This document shows, piece by piece, positions 47,298-55,304 of a stretch of 64,000 nt of DNA. The notes beneath the pieces are model-generated. The model saw only the letters and a list, made by a program, of their open reading frames with translations. It was not told where the DNA came from and searched no databases. The stretch covers positions 496,001 through 560,000 of the forward strand of contig WGMH01000001.1 of the NCBI GenBank assembly GCA_016125165.1, given 5' to 3'. The translations under genes were made by a program, and so were the position numbers. This DNA is from Alphaproteobacteria bacterium. GTDB lineage: Bacteria > Pseudomonadota > Alphaproteobacteria > Micropepsales > Micropepsaceae. How positions within the stretch are numbered: the stretch's first letter is position 1; each line of letters opens with the position of its first letter.

Positions 47298-47312
47298 TTA
47301 AGCGGCACTTAA
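47298..47312. promoter_or_regulatory. CtrA binding site 1 (flgB/fliO intergenic)
   Basis: TTAA-GCGGCAC-TTAA exactly matches the CtrA consensus TTAA-N7-TTAA. It is 62 bp before the flgB start and 80 bp before fliO, in a 155-bp divergent promoter region. Confidence 0.7.
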
Positions 47313-47351
47313 CAAAAGCGAACCTTTTTGCCCGGCAGAAAATTCCCGTCT

Positions 47352-47366
47352 TTAACGCGCGATTAA
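47352..47366. promoter_or_regulatory. CtrA binding site 2 (flgB/fliO intergenic)
   Basis: TTAA-CGCGCGA-TTAA is a second exact CtrA site, 26 bp before fliO and 54 bp from site 1. Together they suggest CtrA control of both divergent flagellar operons. Confidence 0.7.
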
Positions 47367-47391
47367 GGTTGACCGTATCAGATCGCGCTCC

Positions 47392-47718
47392 ATGGACCTG
47401 ATCGACTTCTTCCGCTACTTCGCAGCGCTCGCCATGGTGATGGGCCTGTTGGGCTTCGCGTGGCTCGCAGCAAAGCGCTATGGCCTTCCGGGCATCGTGA
47501 AAGGCGCTTCGATGAAGCGCCTTGCGATTACCGAAACGCTGGTGATGGGGCCGCGCCACAAGCTTCTTCTTATCAAGCGCGACAACATCGAACATCTTGT
47601 ACTCATGAGCCCGCAAGGCGCCACCGTGATCGAAGGCGGCATCGCCGACGGTTTCGCCAAAGCTCTGAGCGCGGTTGAGAACGACACGCATATTTCCGCC
47701 GAGGCGGCCCACGCATGA
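47392..47718 (+). CDS. fliO: Flagellar biosynthesis protein FliO
   Basis: 108 residues: one N-terminal membrane helix (YFAALAMVMGLLGFAWLAAKRY) followed by a short cytosolic domain (LAITETLVMGPRHKLLLIKRDNIEHLVLMSP) of FliO type. FliO assists FliP assembly. Overlaps fliP by 4 bases. Confidence 0.85.
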   Translation: MDLIDFFRYFAALAMVMGLLGFAWLAAKRYGLPGIVKGASMKRLAITETLVMGPRHKLLLIKRDNIEHLVLMSPQGATVIEGGIADGFAKALSAVENDTHISAEAAHA

Positions 47719-48497
47719 GCATGCGCCGCGCTCTCGCGCTTCTTGCCGGTCTTGCGCTCTTTCTGGTTCCGGATATGGCGATGGCCGCCGGAACAACCGC
47801 CGCCACGAATGCCGCGAGCGGATTGACCATCGATCTTTCGGGCAACGGCATCTTCACCGATCGCCTGATGCAGATCATCGGGCTCATCACCATACTGAGC
47901 ATCGCGCCGTCGATCCTCATCATGATGACGAGCTTCGTGCGCATCGTGGTGGTGCTTTCACTGCTGCGCACCGCGCTTGGCGTGCAGCAGAGCCCGCCTA
48001 ACAGCGTAATCGTATCGCTGGCGCTGTTCCTTACTCTCTTCGTGATGACGCCGACTCTGACCGAAGCCTACAATCAGGGCATCAAACCCCTGATGAACGA
48101 GCAGATCACAACCGAGCAGGCGTTCGACAAGGCCACGGTGCCGATGAAGAAATTCATGCTGGGGCATGTGCGCGAGGCTGACCTCAAGCTCTTCCTCGAC
48201 ATGGCCAAGACGCCTGCGCCCAAATCGCCCGAGGAAGCAACCATCTCAACGCTCGCACCCGCCTTCATGCTGTCGGAACTGAAGCGCGCCTTTGAGATCG
48301 GGTTCCTGATCTTCGTGCCATTCCTCATCATCGATATGGCGGTCGCCTCCATCCTGATGAGCATGGGCATGATGATGCTGCCGCCGGTGATCATCTCGCT
48401 TCCGTTCAAGCTCATCTTCTTCGTGCTGGTGGATGGCTGGCGGCTCATCGCGGGCAGCCTCGTGGAAAGCTACATGCACGGACCGCCCCCGACGTAG
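47715..48497 (+). CDS. fliP: Flagellar export protein FliP
   Basis: 260 residues. A cleavable signal peptide (about 1-25), then MMTSFVRIVVVLSLLRTALGVQQ and MGMMMLPPVIISLPFKLIFFVLVDGW, the FliP signatures. Core of the FliPQR gate. The other gate genes (fliQ, fliR, flhB) are in the opposing operon. Confidence 0.97.
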   Translation: MSMRRALALLAGLALFLVPDMAMAAGTTAATNAASGLTIDLSGNGIFTDRLMQIIGLITILSIAPSILIMMTSFVRIVVVLSLLRTALGVQQSPPNSVIVSLALFLTLFVMTPTLTEAYNQGIKPLMNEQITTEQAFDKATVPMKKFMLGHVREADLKLFLDMAKTPAPKSPEEATISTLAPAFMLSELKRAFEIGFLIFVPFLIIDMAVASILMSMGMMMLPPVIISLPFKLIFFVLVDGWRLIAGSLVESYMHGPPPT

Positions 48498-48569
48498 CGT
48501 AAACATCCCGCATCTCGCCAAAGCACACGCCGCCGCCTAATCTCGTTCCACCGGTATGGGAGGAACGCG

Positions 48570-49382
48570 ATGAACAAGCCCGAACGCATCGAAACGGACG
48601 AAGTGCTCTATGATGTGCGCGAGCACATCGCCACCATCACCCTGAATGCGCCCGAGCGCATGAACACGATTTCGGGTCCGATGCTGGGGCAGCTTTCGCA
48701 AAGTCTCATCAAGGCCGATGCCGATCCGGATGTGCGCTGCATCATCTTGACAGGAACGGGCAAGGCGTTTTGCGCAGGCCTCGATCTTCGGCAGGCGACG
48801 CAGGGCGCCGGTGTTGGAATCGGCGCGGGCGTCAGCGCCACCGATCTCGATCTGCGCAATACGCCACCCACGGTTCTTCACGCGCTCAACACACCGATCA
48901 TTTGCGCGGTGAATGGCGGCGCGGCGGGCTATGGCGCCGACACCGCCATCGGCTGCGATATCCGCATCATGGCGCAATCCTCCAAGCTCGCGCTTTCGTT
49001 CTGCAAGCGCGGCATTCTGCCGGAATCCGGCGGCACCTGGCTGTTGCCGCGCCTGCTTGGCTGGGAGAAAGCGGCAAAGATCATCTTCACCGGTCGCACG
49101 CTTCCGGCAGAGGAATGCGTCGAGCTGGGTCTGGCTTCCGAAGTCGTACCCGATGCCGAATTGATGCCGCGCGCCCGCGCCCTTGCCGCCGAAATCGCGG
49201 CCAACGCACCGCTCGCCGTTGCCGCCGCCAAGCGCATGATGCGCATGGGTTTGAACGAGCCCTTCAACGAGCATGTGCATCACGTCTATTTGCAGCTTCT
49301 GCCCTTGATGCGCACCAAGGACGCGCGAGAAGGCATGCTGGCATTTGTGGAGAAGCGCACGCCGAAGTTCGAGGGCCAGTAA
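48570..49382 (+). CDS. Enoyl-CoA hydratase/isomerase family protein
   Basis: 270 residues of crotonase fold: APERMNTISGPML, oxyanion-hole AFCAGLDLRQ and AVNGGAAGYGADTAIGCDIRI, then GILPESGGTWLLPRLLG with the usual Glu. Substrate undetermined. First of three same-strand genes with a thioesterase and an alpha/beta hydrolase, sitting between two flagellar blocks. Confidence 0.92.
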   Translation: MNKPERIETDEVLYDVREHIATITLNAPERMNTISGPMLGQLSQSLIKADADPDVRCIILTGTGKAFCAGLDLRQATQGAGVGIGAGVSATDLDLRNTPPTVLHALNTPIICAVNGGAAGYGADTAIGCDIRIMAQSSKLALSFCKRGILPESGGTWLLPRLLGWEKAAKIIFTGRTLPAEECVELGLASEVVPDAELMPRARALAAEIAANAPLAVAAAKRMMRMGLNEPFNEHVHHVYLQLLPLMRTKDAREGMLAFVEKRTPKFEGQ

Positions 49383-49388
49383 TTCTTC

Positions 49389-50177
49389 ATGGAAGCGCTT
49401 TTCAAGATCGAAGGCACGGCCATCGAAACCCGCCGCCATGCGGGCGGGCCGTGGGACCCAACCATGCAGCATGGCGGGGCGGCCTCTTCGCTTGTCGTGT
49501 GGATTGCCGAAGAAATGCAAACGCGCATGCCGATGCAGATCGCGCGCGTCACCGTCGATCTGCTGAAGCCGGTGCCTGTCGGCCCGCTCACCTTCGAGCG
49601 CGAAGTGGTGCGCGAAGGCAAGAAGATTCAGCTTTGCGGCATCAAGCTGCTTTCCAAAGGCAGCGAGGTGTTGCGTGCGAGCGTTTTGAAAATCCGCGCA
49701 GAGGAACAACCCATTCCGCCGGAAGCGATGGCGCTCGCTGCCGAACCGCTCGACGTGCCGCTGCCGGAAGACTGCCCGAAGCCGGACGACATCGGCGAAC
49801 ATCCCGTGCCGTTCCTCACCGGGCTGGAAACGCGCGGCGCCCGCGGCTCCTTCCGAACGCCAGGCCCGTCATCTGTCTGGTACCGCGCCATCCGCCCGGT
49901 CGTGGAAGGTTTCGATATCTCGCCGATCATGCGCGCGGCGATCACGGGCGACTTCTGCAACGGTTCGGCCTCGGTGCTCGATTTCACGAAGTGGACCTTC
50001 ATCAACGCGGACCTCTCGCTCAATTTCGCGCGACCGCCTGTGGGCGAATGGATCATGCTCGATGCGAAAACCTGGCTCGGCCCCGATGGGCAGGCCATTG
50101 CCTTCGCCCGTCTCGGCGATCGCACCGGCTATTTCGGGCGCGCGATCCAGAGCATCGTGATCGAGCCGCGCGCATGA
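49389..50177 (+). CDS. Acyl-CoA thioesterase-like (TesB-type double hotdog) protein
   Basis: 262 residues, two hotdog units. PWDPTMQHGGAASSLVVW in the first unit and SVLDFTKWTFINADLSLNF in the second suit a thioesterase-family protein with TesB-like layout. Starts 6 bases after the hydratase and overlaps the next gene by 4. Likely hydrolyses a CoA ester made or used by its neighbours. Confidence 0.85.
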   Translation: MEALFKIEGTAIETRRHAGGPWDPTMQHGGAASSLVVWIAEEMQTRMPMQIARVTVDLLKPVPVGPLTFEREVVREGKKIQLCGIKLLSKGSEVLRASVLKIRAEEQPIPPEAMALAAEPLDVPLPEDCPKPDDIGEHPVPFLTGLETRGARGSFRTPGPSSVWYRAIRPVVEGFDISPIMRAAITGDFCNGSASVLDFTKWTFINADLSLNFARPPVGEWIMLDAKTWLGPDGQAIAFARLGDRTGYFGRAIQSIVIEPRA

Positions 50178-51283
50178 GCATCGCGCGCGAATTCGTCGGC
50201 CTCGCCTCGCCCACGTCGGCGCGTGCCGGCGCGGGCGGTCATCCTTGTCAGGGTCTTTACTGGTCAGAAAGCGGAACGAAGCCAAAGGTCGCCGCCATCG
50301 CCACACACTACAATGTGGACTTCGCCGAGCATTATCTTGCGCCCTTCATGGCCGAACGCGGTATCGGCTTCCTTGGCTGGAACACGCGTTTTCGCGGTGC
50401 CGAGGATCTCTTTCATCTCGAGCACGCGCTGATCGATATCGGCGCCGGGATGCGCTGGCTGCGCGAGAGGGGCGTCGAGCACATCGTGCTGCTTGGCAAT
50501 TCCGGCGGCGGTTCGCTGATGGCCGCGTATCAGGCCGAAGCCACTGCGCCCACACTGGCGGCGAACGCCAAAGGCGCAATGGCCGATGCGCTGTCCAATC
50601 TTCCCGCCGCCGATCTTTATATCTCGCTCAACGCCCATCCCGGCCGCCCCGAAGTGCTGACGAACTGGATGGACGGATCGGTTGTCGACGAAACCGATCC
50701 CACAAAAGCCGATGCGTCGCTCGATCCCTTCAATCCGGAAAACGGCCCGCCCTATTCCGAAGACTTCATCGCGCGCTATCGCATTACCCAGCGCGCGCGC
50801 AACCAGCGCATCACCGATTGGGCGAAGGCCGAACTTCAGCGCCTGAATGGGCTTGGCATTTCCGACCGCATATTTCCGCTGTTTCGCGTTTGGGCGGATC
50901 TGCGCTTCATGGACCCCGCGATCGAGCCAACGGACAGGCCCTGCCCCGGCTGCTATGCCGGCCATCCTGCCATGGCGAACAGGCTTCCCGTCAATGTTGG
51001 CCGCGCCAACACGCTCCGCGCCTGGCTTTCGATGTGGAGCCTTGAAACTTCGCAATGTCAGGGCCCGCCGCAGCTTGCGAAGTTGAAAGTACCCGCGCTC
51101 GTGGTGCAGAGCATGGCCGACATGGGCGTGTTCCCGTCAGACGCGCACAAGATCTTCGATGCCATCGCAAGCAAGGACCGCACGCTCGAATTCCTGCCCG
51201 GCGCGCACTACTTCGAGGATTCGCTGGAAAACCGCACCCGCGCCGCCGATCTGATGGCGGGCTGGATCAAGGCGCGGACGTAA
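50174..51283 (+). CDS. Alpha/beta hydrolase
   Basis: 369 residues from ATG 50174 (ATGA overlap). Ser nucleophile S110 in GNSGGGS; acid and His in the C-terminal part (QSMADMGVFP, PGAHYFED). No signal peptide, so cytosolic. An unusual CPGCYAGHP segment with two Cys lies around residue 260. It closes the hydratase-thioesterase-hydrolase set. Confidence 0.88.
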   Translation: MSIAREFVGLASPTSARAGAGGHPCQGLYWSESGTKPKVAAIATHYNVDFAEHYLAPFMAERGIGFLGWNTRFRGAEDLFHLEHALIDIGAGMRWLRERGVEHIVLLGNSGGGSLMAAYQAEATAPTLAANAKGAMADALSNLPAADLYISLNAHPGRPEVLTNWMDGSVVDETDPTKADASLDPFNPENGPPYSEDFIARYRITQRARNQRITDWAKAELQRLNGLGISDRIFPLFRVWADLRFMDPAIEPTDRPCPGCYAGHPAMANRLPVNVGRANTLRAWLSMWSLETSQCQGPPQLAKLKVPALVVQSMADMGVFPSDAHKIFDAIASKDRTLEFLPGAHYFEDSLENRTRAADLMAGWIKART

Positions 51284-51300
51284 GTTGGCCAATGCTCCCG

Positions 51301-51400
51301 TGTCATGGCCCGCGACTGAGGGCCACCCAGTTGACGCTATCCGACTCTCGAAGAGTTATGATTGTGTCACCTGGGTTCGCCGCAGTCGCGGCGAATGACA
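51301..51400. repeat. Composite palindromic repeat
   Basis: About 100 bp bounded by TGTCA and TGACA. The left half has GGCCC/GGGCC pairing and ACCCAG; the right has CTGGGT and a perfect TTCGCCGC-AGTC-GCGGCGAA hairpin, and the two halves are roughly complementary. It resembles paired REP-type elements. Distinct from the 23626-23707 element but with the same TGTCA/TGACA-like ends. Confidence 0.6.
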
Positions 51401-51640
51401 ATTTGTGCGAGGCGCGGTTCAGAACGATTTGTAAAAAAAATTTCCGGTCAATCTTGCGCAAGATTCGAAAACGAGCATGCGTTCATACTGCGTTGCTCAT
51501 CACTATGAACGGTAACAACGCATTGCAGCAGCTCGAAAATTCGGTACGCGCAAAATCTCGTGCAAATTATTTCTCACGCCTCTTGCAGCGCAACGCTGCA
51601 ATCCCCATTTGACCTAAATCCCGATAGCTGCGTGGAAACA
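51401..51640. other. AT-richer non-coding stretch with palindromes
   Basis: Between the hydrolase and flgH lies AT-richer DNA with a perfect 16-bp palindrome AATCTTGCGCAAGATT (about 51454-51469), an 8-bp inverted repeat CGTTCATA/TATGAACG and a TTGCAGCG-CAA-CGCTGCAA hairpin. The base composition differs from its neighbours. A small open frame lies within it (51505-51612). No known RNA family is recognised. Confidence 0.4.
51505..51612 (+). CDS. Candidate small protein (35 residues)
   Basis: ATG 51505 opens a 35-residue frame beginning MNGNNALQQLENSVRAKSR and ending in RLLQRNAAIPI; basic and partly helical-looking. No Shine-Dalgarno is evident, so the start or even coding status is uncertain. 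I do not recognise a family. It lies in the palindrome-rich gap before flgH. Confidence 0.25.
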   Translation: MNGNNALQQLENSVRAKSRANYFSRLLQRNAAIPI

Positions 51641-51670
51641 AAATGGCCGATCCCGAAGGACCGGCCATTT
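51634..51670 (-). terminator. Terminator after flgH
   Basis: A 13-bp stem with one mismatch, AAATGGCCGATCC (51641-51653) / GGACCGGCCATTT (51658-51670), closed by a CGAA tetraloop. On the minus strand it is followed by TTTTGTTTCC. It ends the flgF-flgG-flgA-flgH operon and could stop plus-strand transcription too. Confidence 0.85.
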
Positions 51671-51697
51671 CGTTGTACGCCCCCTGAATGCGGGAAA

Positions 51698-52444
51698 TCA
51701 GAACGGCATCAGCGCGTCGTAGACCTCGCTGCCCCAGCGCGGCTGCTGCACATCGCTGATGGTGCCCTTGCCGCCGTAAGAGATGCGCGCTTCAGCAATC
51801 TGGCTGAGGGCAACGGTGTTGCCGTTTGTAATGTCTTCCGGGCGAACGATGCCCGAAACCTGCAGATCGCGCAGTTCGCCGTTCACGCGCACCTGCTGAT
51901 GGCCGGTGATGACAAGATTGCCGTTCTGCAGCACCTGCGCCACCACGGCGGCAAGCGTGAGGTTGATCGATTCGGAACGGTTCACCGAACCTGCGCCCGT
52001 GTTCGACGTATCCGAGCCCATCGACACGAGGCTGGTGGGATCGGCTGCCGCCGGCAACACTTTGGTCAGCGACGATTCAAGGCCGAAGAAGTTGGTCAGG
52101 TTCGCATCATCGGAATTCTTCCGGCTGCGCGCCGTCGAGTTGGAAATCTGCGCGGCGTCGGCGATGGAGACGTTCACCGTCAGGATATCGCCCACATGGC
52201 TGGCACGCGGATCGCGGAAAAAGCTTCGGGCTGCGGGACGCCAGAGCGAACCGGCCGCGGACGTTTGGCTCTGCGGCTGCGGCATCGGAATCGCCTGCGG
52301 CATGTAACTGGGCTGACGCGCATCCGCGACAGGCGCCAGCTTGGGCAGGTCACCAACCCGTTCGAGACGGTCAACCGTGCTGCAAGCCGAGAGAGCAATG
52401 CCCAGAATGGCGAGGCTGGCGAATTGTTTGAGCGAAGCGCGCAT
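51698..52444 (-). CDS. flgH: Flagellar L-ring protein FlgH
   Basis: 248 residues; lipoprotein signal with lipobox LSAC (C21). GSLWRPAARSFFRDPRASHVGDILTV and LTLAAVVAQVLQNGNLVITGHQQV are the FlgH core. Outer-membrane L ring. The usual flgI neighbour is absent here. Confidence 0.97.
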   Translation of the reverse strand: MRASLKQFASLAILGIALSACSTVDRLERVGDLPKLAPVADARQPSYMPQAIPMPQPQSQTSAAGSLWRPAARSFFRDPRASHVGDILTVNVSIADAAQISNSTARSRKNSDDANLTNFFGLESSLTKVLPAAADPTSLVSMGSDTSNTGAGSVNRSESINLTLAAVVAQVLQNGNLVITGHQQVRVNGELRDLQVSGIVRPEDITNGNTVALSQIAEARISYGGKGTISDVQQPRWGSEVYDALMPF

Positions 52445-52461
52445 GACGATGATCCTGTTGG

Positions 52462-52959
52462 TCAGTTCTGAACGGAAGCGACGAGCGGTGTGCCGGAAAG
52501 AGCGACGGTAGACGATTGCGAACCGGCGGAGACCTGTCCGGGGCCAGTTACGGTGGCGGTGATCTGGCGATAAGAGACCGGGTTCAGCACCGTCACCGAT
52601 TCACCGAGCCCACCTTCACTCATTGCCTTGCCAACGGCGGTGAGCGTGATGCCCGGCACCGTGAAGGTCATGGTGACGGTCGAACCTTTGGTCACGATTA
52701 CCGGATGGCGCACATCTTCGCTGCGGACGAGTTCGCCCGCGCGCAGGTAACGCCGCGCCTGCATGCCCGAAAGTTCGTTCATGCTGAGCGCGAGGCCGCC
52801 ACGCACGCGATCCGGAGGAACGGTGGCATAAACCAGATCGGAATCTGCGATGGTCTCGCCGCGCGGAATATCGCGGGCCGGAACCACCACGCGCGAATCC
52901 GCAAATGCCGGACCGACGAGGAGCAGCGAAGCTGCAATCACTGCCAGGAGCGTTTTCAT
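52462..52959 (-). CDS. flgA: Flagellar P-ring assembly chaperone FlgA
   Basis: 165 residues; signal peptide about 1-20. SAF-like VVVPARDIPRGETIADSDL and the C-terminal GITLTAVGKAMSEGGLGESVTVLNPVSYRQITATV are typical of FlgA. Periplasmic chaperone for FlgI. Overlaps the end of flgG by 1 base. Confidence 0.95.
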   Translation of the reverse strand: MKTLLAVIAASLLLVGPAFADSRVVVPARDIPRGETIADSDLVYATVPPDRVRGGLALSMNELSGMQARRYLRAGELVRSEDVRHPVIVTKGSTVTMTFTVPGITLTAVGKAMSEGGLGESVTVLNPVSYRQITATVTGPGQVSAGSQSSTVALSGTPLVASVQN

Positions 52960-53750
52960 CAGCCACCTCCCAGACGCGACGTCATGGACATCATTTCGTC
53001 CGCCGCCGAGATAACCTTGGAATTCATCTCATAGGCGCGCTGCGCGGTGATAAGCGCGGTGATCTCTTCCACCGGATTCACGTTCGCCGTTTCGAGAAAT
53101 CCCTGCTGGATCGTGCCGTAGCCGGAGCTGCCTGGCAGACCCGACTGGGCGGTGCCCGACGAAGCGGTTTCAAGAAACAGGTTTCCGCCGACGGCCTGAA
53201 GTCCGGACTCGTTTGGAAAGCGGACAAGTTCGAGCTGGCCCAGCGTCTGAGGCGCGCTTTGACCAGGAATGGTGGCCTGTACCTGACCTTGCCCGTTCAC
53301 GGAAACGGAGAGCGCGTTGGCCGGCACCGCAATTCCCGGAGAAACCGTGTAGCCCTGATCGGTAACGATCTGGCCTTCGGGAGACAGGGCGAAATTGCCA
53401 GCGCGGGTGTAAGCATCCGTGCCATCGGGCTGTTGCACCCGAAAGAAGCCGGGGCCGTTGATCGCCAGGTCATAAGGGTTGGAGGTTTGCGAAACGTCGC
53501 CTTGCGAGGTCACGCGATACACCGCCGCCGTGCGCACACCCGCACCAAGCTGGATACCCGAGGGAACGACCGTGCCGGTGTCGGATGACTGCGTGCCCGC
53601 CTGCTCGATGTTCTGATAGAGCAGATCCTGAAATTCGGCGCGCTGGCGCTTGAACCCGGCCGTGTTCATGTTCGCGAGATTGTTCGCGATCACTTCGACG
53701 TTGGTCTGCTGGGCCAGCATGCCCGTTGCGGCGATGGAGAGTGCGCGCAT
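52959..53750 (-). CDS. flgG: Flagellar distal rod protein FlgG
   Basis: 263 residues. ALSIAATGMLAQQTNVEVIANNLANMNTAGFKRQ at the N-terminus and NVNPVEEITALITAQRAYEMNSKVI at the C-terminus are the FlgG signatures. Follows flgF by 12 bp. Confidence 0.97.
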   Translation of the reverse strand: MRALSIAATGMLAQQTNVEVIANNLANMNTAGFKRQRAEFQDLLYQNIEQAGTQSSDTGTVVPSGIQLGAGVRTAAVYRVTSQGDVSQTSNPYDLAINGPGFFRVQQPDGTDAYTRAGNFALSPEGQIVTDQGYTVSPGIAVPANALSVSVNGQGQVQATIPGQSAPQTLGQLELVRFPNESGLQAVGGNLFLETASSGTAQSGLPGSSGYGTIQQGFLETANVNPVEEITALITAQRAYEMNSKVISAADEMMSMTSRLGGG

Positions 53751-53762
53751 GGTAAGGTCTCC

Positions 53763-54497
53763 TTAACCCTGGACCGAGCCAAGCTTGTCGATGGCCTGGC
53801 GCATCATGTCTTCCTGCGATTGGGTGAGGTTTGCGGTGGCCTGATAGGCGCGCATGACCTCGATCATGTGAGAAATCTCGATCACCGGCTCCACATTGGA
53901 CGTTTCGAGCATGCCCTGACGGATCTTGCCGTCTGCGGGTGTCGGCGATTGCGTGGTTGTGTAAAGGCTCGCGCCTTCCTTTTGCAGCGCGCGCTCGTTG
54001 TCGAAATTGACAAGGCGCAGCTTGCCCAATTGCCCCTGTTTGCCGCTGATGGTGCCATCTTCGGCGACGTGGATGTCACCGTCATCGGCGGTGACTGTGA
54101 TTTCGCCGCCTTCGCCCATCACCGCATCACCCTCGGAGGTGACGACGCGGCCCGAGCCATCGAGTTGAAAATGACCGTTGCGGGTATAGCGTTCGCCGTT
54201 GGCCGTGTTCACAACGAAATAGCCCTTGCCGTTGACGGCGAAATCGAACGGCGCATGGGTTGCTTCGATGCGCCCTTCATTGAGGTCGCGCACAACGCCC
54301 TTGTCCTGCACGAAACTGACAGGAACCGGACCGGAATCGCTTTCGCTGCCCTGAACATTGGCGACGTATTCCTCGAATTTCACCGCCTCGCGCTTGTAGG
54401 CGGGCGTGGAAACGTTCGCGATGTTGTTCGCGATGACGTCCATCGACCGGTACGAGGCGAGCTGATGCGACAGCGATACGAGCAGTGAGTTGTCCAT
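53763..54497 (-). CDS. flgF: Flagellar proximal rod protein FlgF
   Basis: 244 residues from ATG 54497 with AAGGAG upstream. MDVIANNIANVSTPAYKREAVKFEEY and the C-terminal SNVEPVIEISHMIEVMRAYQA fit FlgF. First gene of the minus-strand operon, divergent from fliL across 216 bp. Confidence 0.95.
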   Translation of the reverse strand: MDNSLLVSLSHQLASYRSMDVIANNIANVSTPAYKREAVKFEEYVANVQGSESDSGPVPVSFVQDKGVVRDLNEGRIEATHAPFDFAVNGKGYFVVNTANGERYTRNGHFQLDGSGRVVTSEGDAVMGEGGEITVTADDGDIHVAEDGTISGKQGQLGKLRLVNFDNERALQKEGASLYTTTQSPTPADGKIRQGMLETSNVEPVIEISHMIEVMRAYQATANLTQSQEDMMRQAIDKLGSVQG

Positions 54498-54713
54498 GGC
54501 TCGGCTCCTTTCTGGGCTTGGCCGCTCCACAGGAGTGCAGCGGCCATGCCAGACCAATTCGCGCGCATTTCCGGGGTTTTTAGAAAGCACTCCTGGACCT
54601 TGCGGCAAAAAATACCGGGCCGAAGCTGCCGGAAGGCCACTCAGGGGGACGATTTGAACCAGTCCTTAACCACGTATGCCTAACGTCGCCTCAGGTTCAG
54701 CCAAGGTGAACAG

Positions 54714-55280
54714 ATGGCTAAGAAGGACAAAGAGGCGAGCGACGGCGAAGAAGCCGCCAATCCCGAAGGCGAAGGCACCGAAGAGGCCGGCGCAAAGAAA
54801 GGATTTGTTAGCAAACTGCTCGGCAACAAGAAGCTGCTCATCATCGCGGTGGCAGCGCTTCTGGTTGTGGGCGGCGGTGGCGCGGGCGCGTGGTTCTTCC
54901 TCTTCAGCGGTGGCACTGAGAACACCCCCGGTCACACCGAAGAGGCCAAGGCCGACGAGCCGATCGTTGCGCCCCAGGCCGCCTTCTTCGACATGCCCGA
55001 TATCGTGGTCAATATTCAAAGTGCTGAAGGCGCCCCGGCCTATCTCAAGCTGTCTGTCTCGCTTGAACTGGCCAAGGAAGAAGAAAAGACCGGACTTCAG
55101 CCCCTTGCACCGCGCATCGTGGACCAGTTCCAGAGTTATCTGCGCGAGCTGCGTATCGATGACCTGAAGGGCAGCGCCGGCGTCATGCGCCTGAAGGAAG
55201 AATTGCTGCGTCGCGTGAAGGTGGCCGCCGCGCCCTACCACGTCCGCGACGTGCTGCTCAAAGAAATGATCGTTCAGTAA
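54714..55280 (+). CDS. fliL: Flagellar basal-body protein FliL
   Basis: 188 residues. An acidic-basic N-terminus, a membrane helix (about 41-66, KLLIIAVAALLVVGGGGAGAW) and a periplasmic domain ending RRVKVAAAPYHVRDVLLKEMIVQ, FliL type. It associates with the stator. Its upstream region has a TTAACCAC sequence (54666-54673), a CtrA-like half site. 24 bp before fliM. Confidence 0.92.
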   Translation: MAKKDKEASDGEEAANPEGEGTEEAGAKKGFVSKLLGNKKLLIIAVAALLVVGGGGAGAWFFLFSGGTENTPGHTEEAKADEPIVAPQAAFFDMPDIVVNIQSAEGAPAYLKLSVSLELAKEEEKTGLQPLAPRIVDQFQSYLRELRIDDLKGSAGVMRLKEELLRRVKVAAAPYHVRDVLLKEMIVQ

Positions 55281-55304
55281 CTCATCCGCACAGGCACACA
55301 ATAC

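Noticed and set aside
48770..50173. Extension of the alpha/beta hydrolase frame upstream to 48770
   Set aside because: The upstream part overlaps the hydratase and thioesterase genes in another frame and is not protein-like; ATG 50174 forms a normal 4-base overlap start.
54498..54713. A sigma-54 (-24/-12) promoter between flgF and fliL
   Set aside because: GGACCTTGCGGC has GG and GC only 8 bases apart instead of 10, and no better match was found; only a TTAACCAC half site remains.
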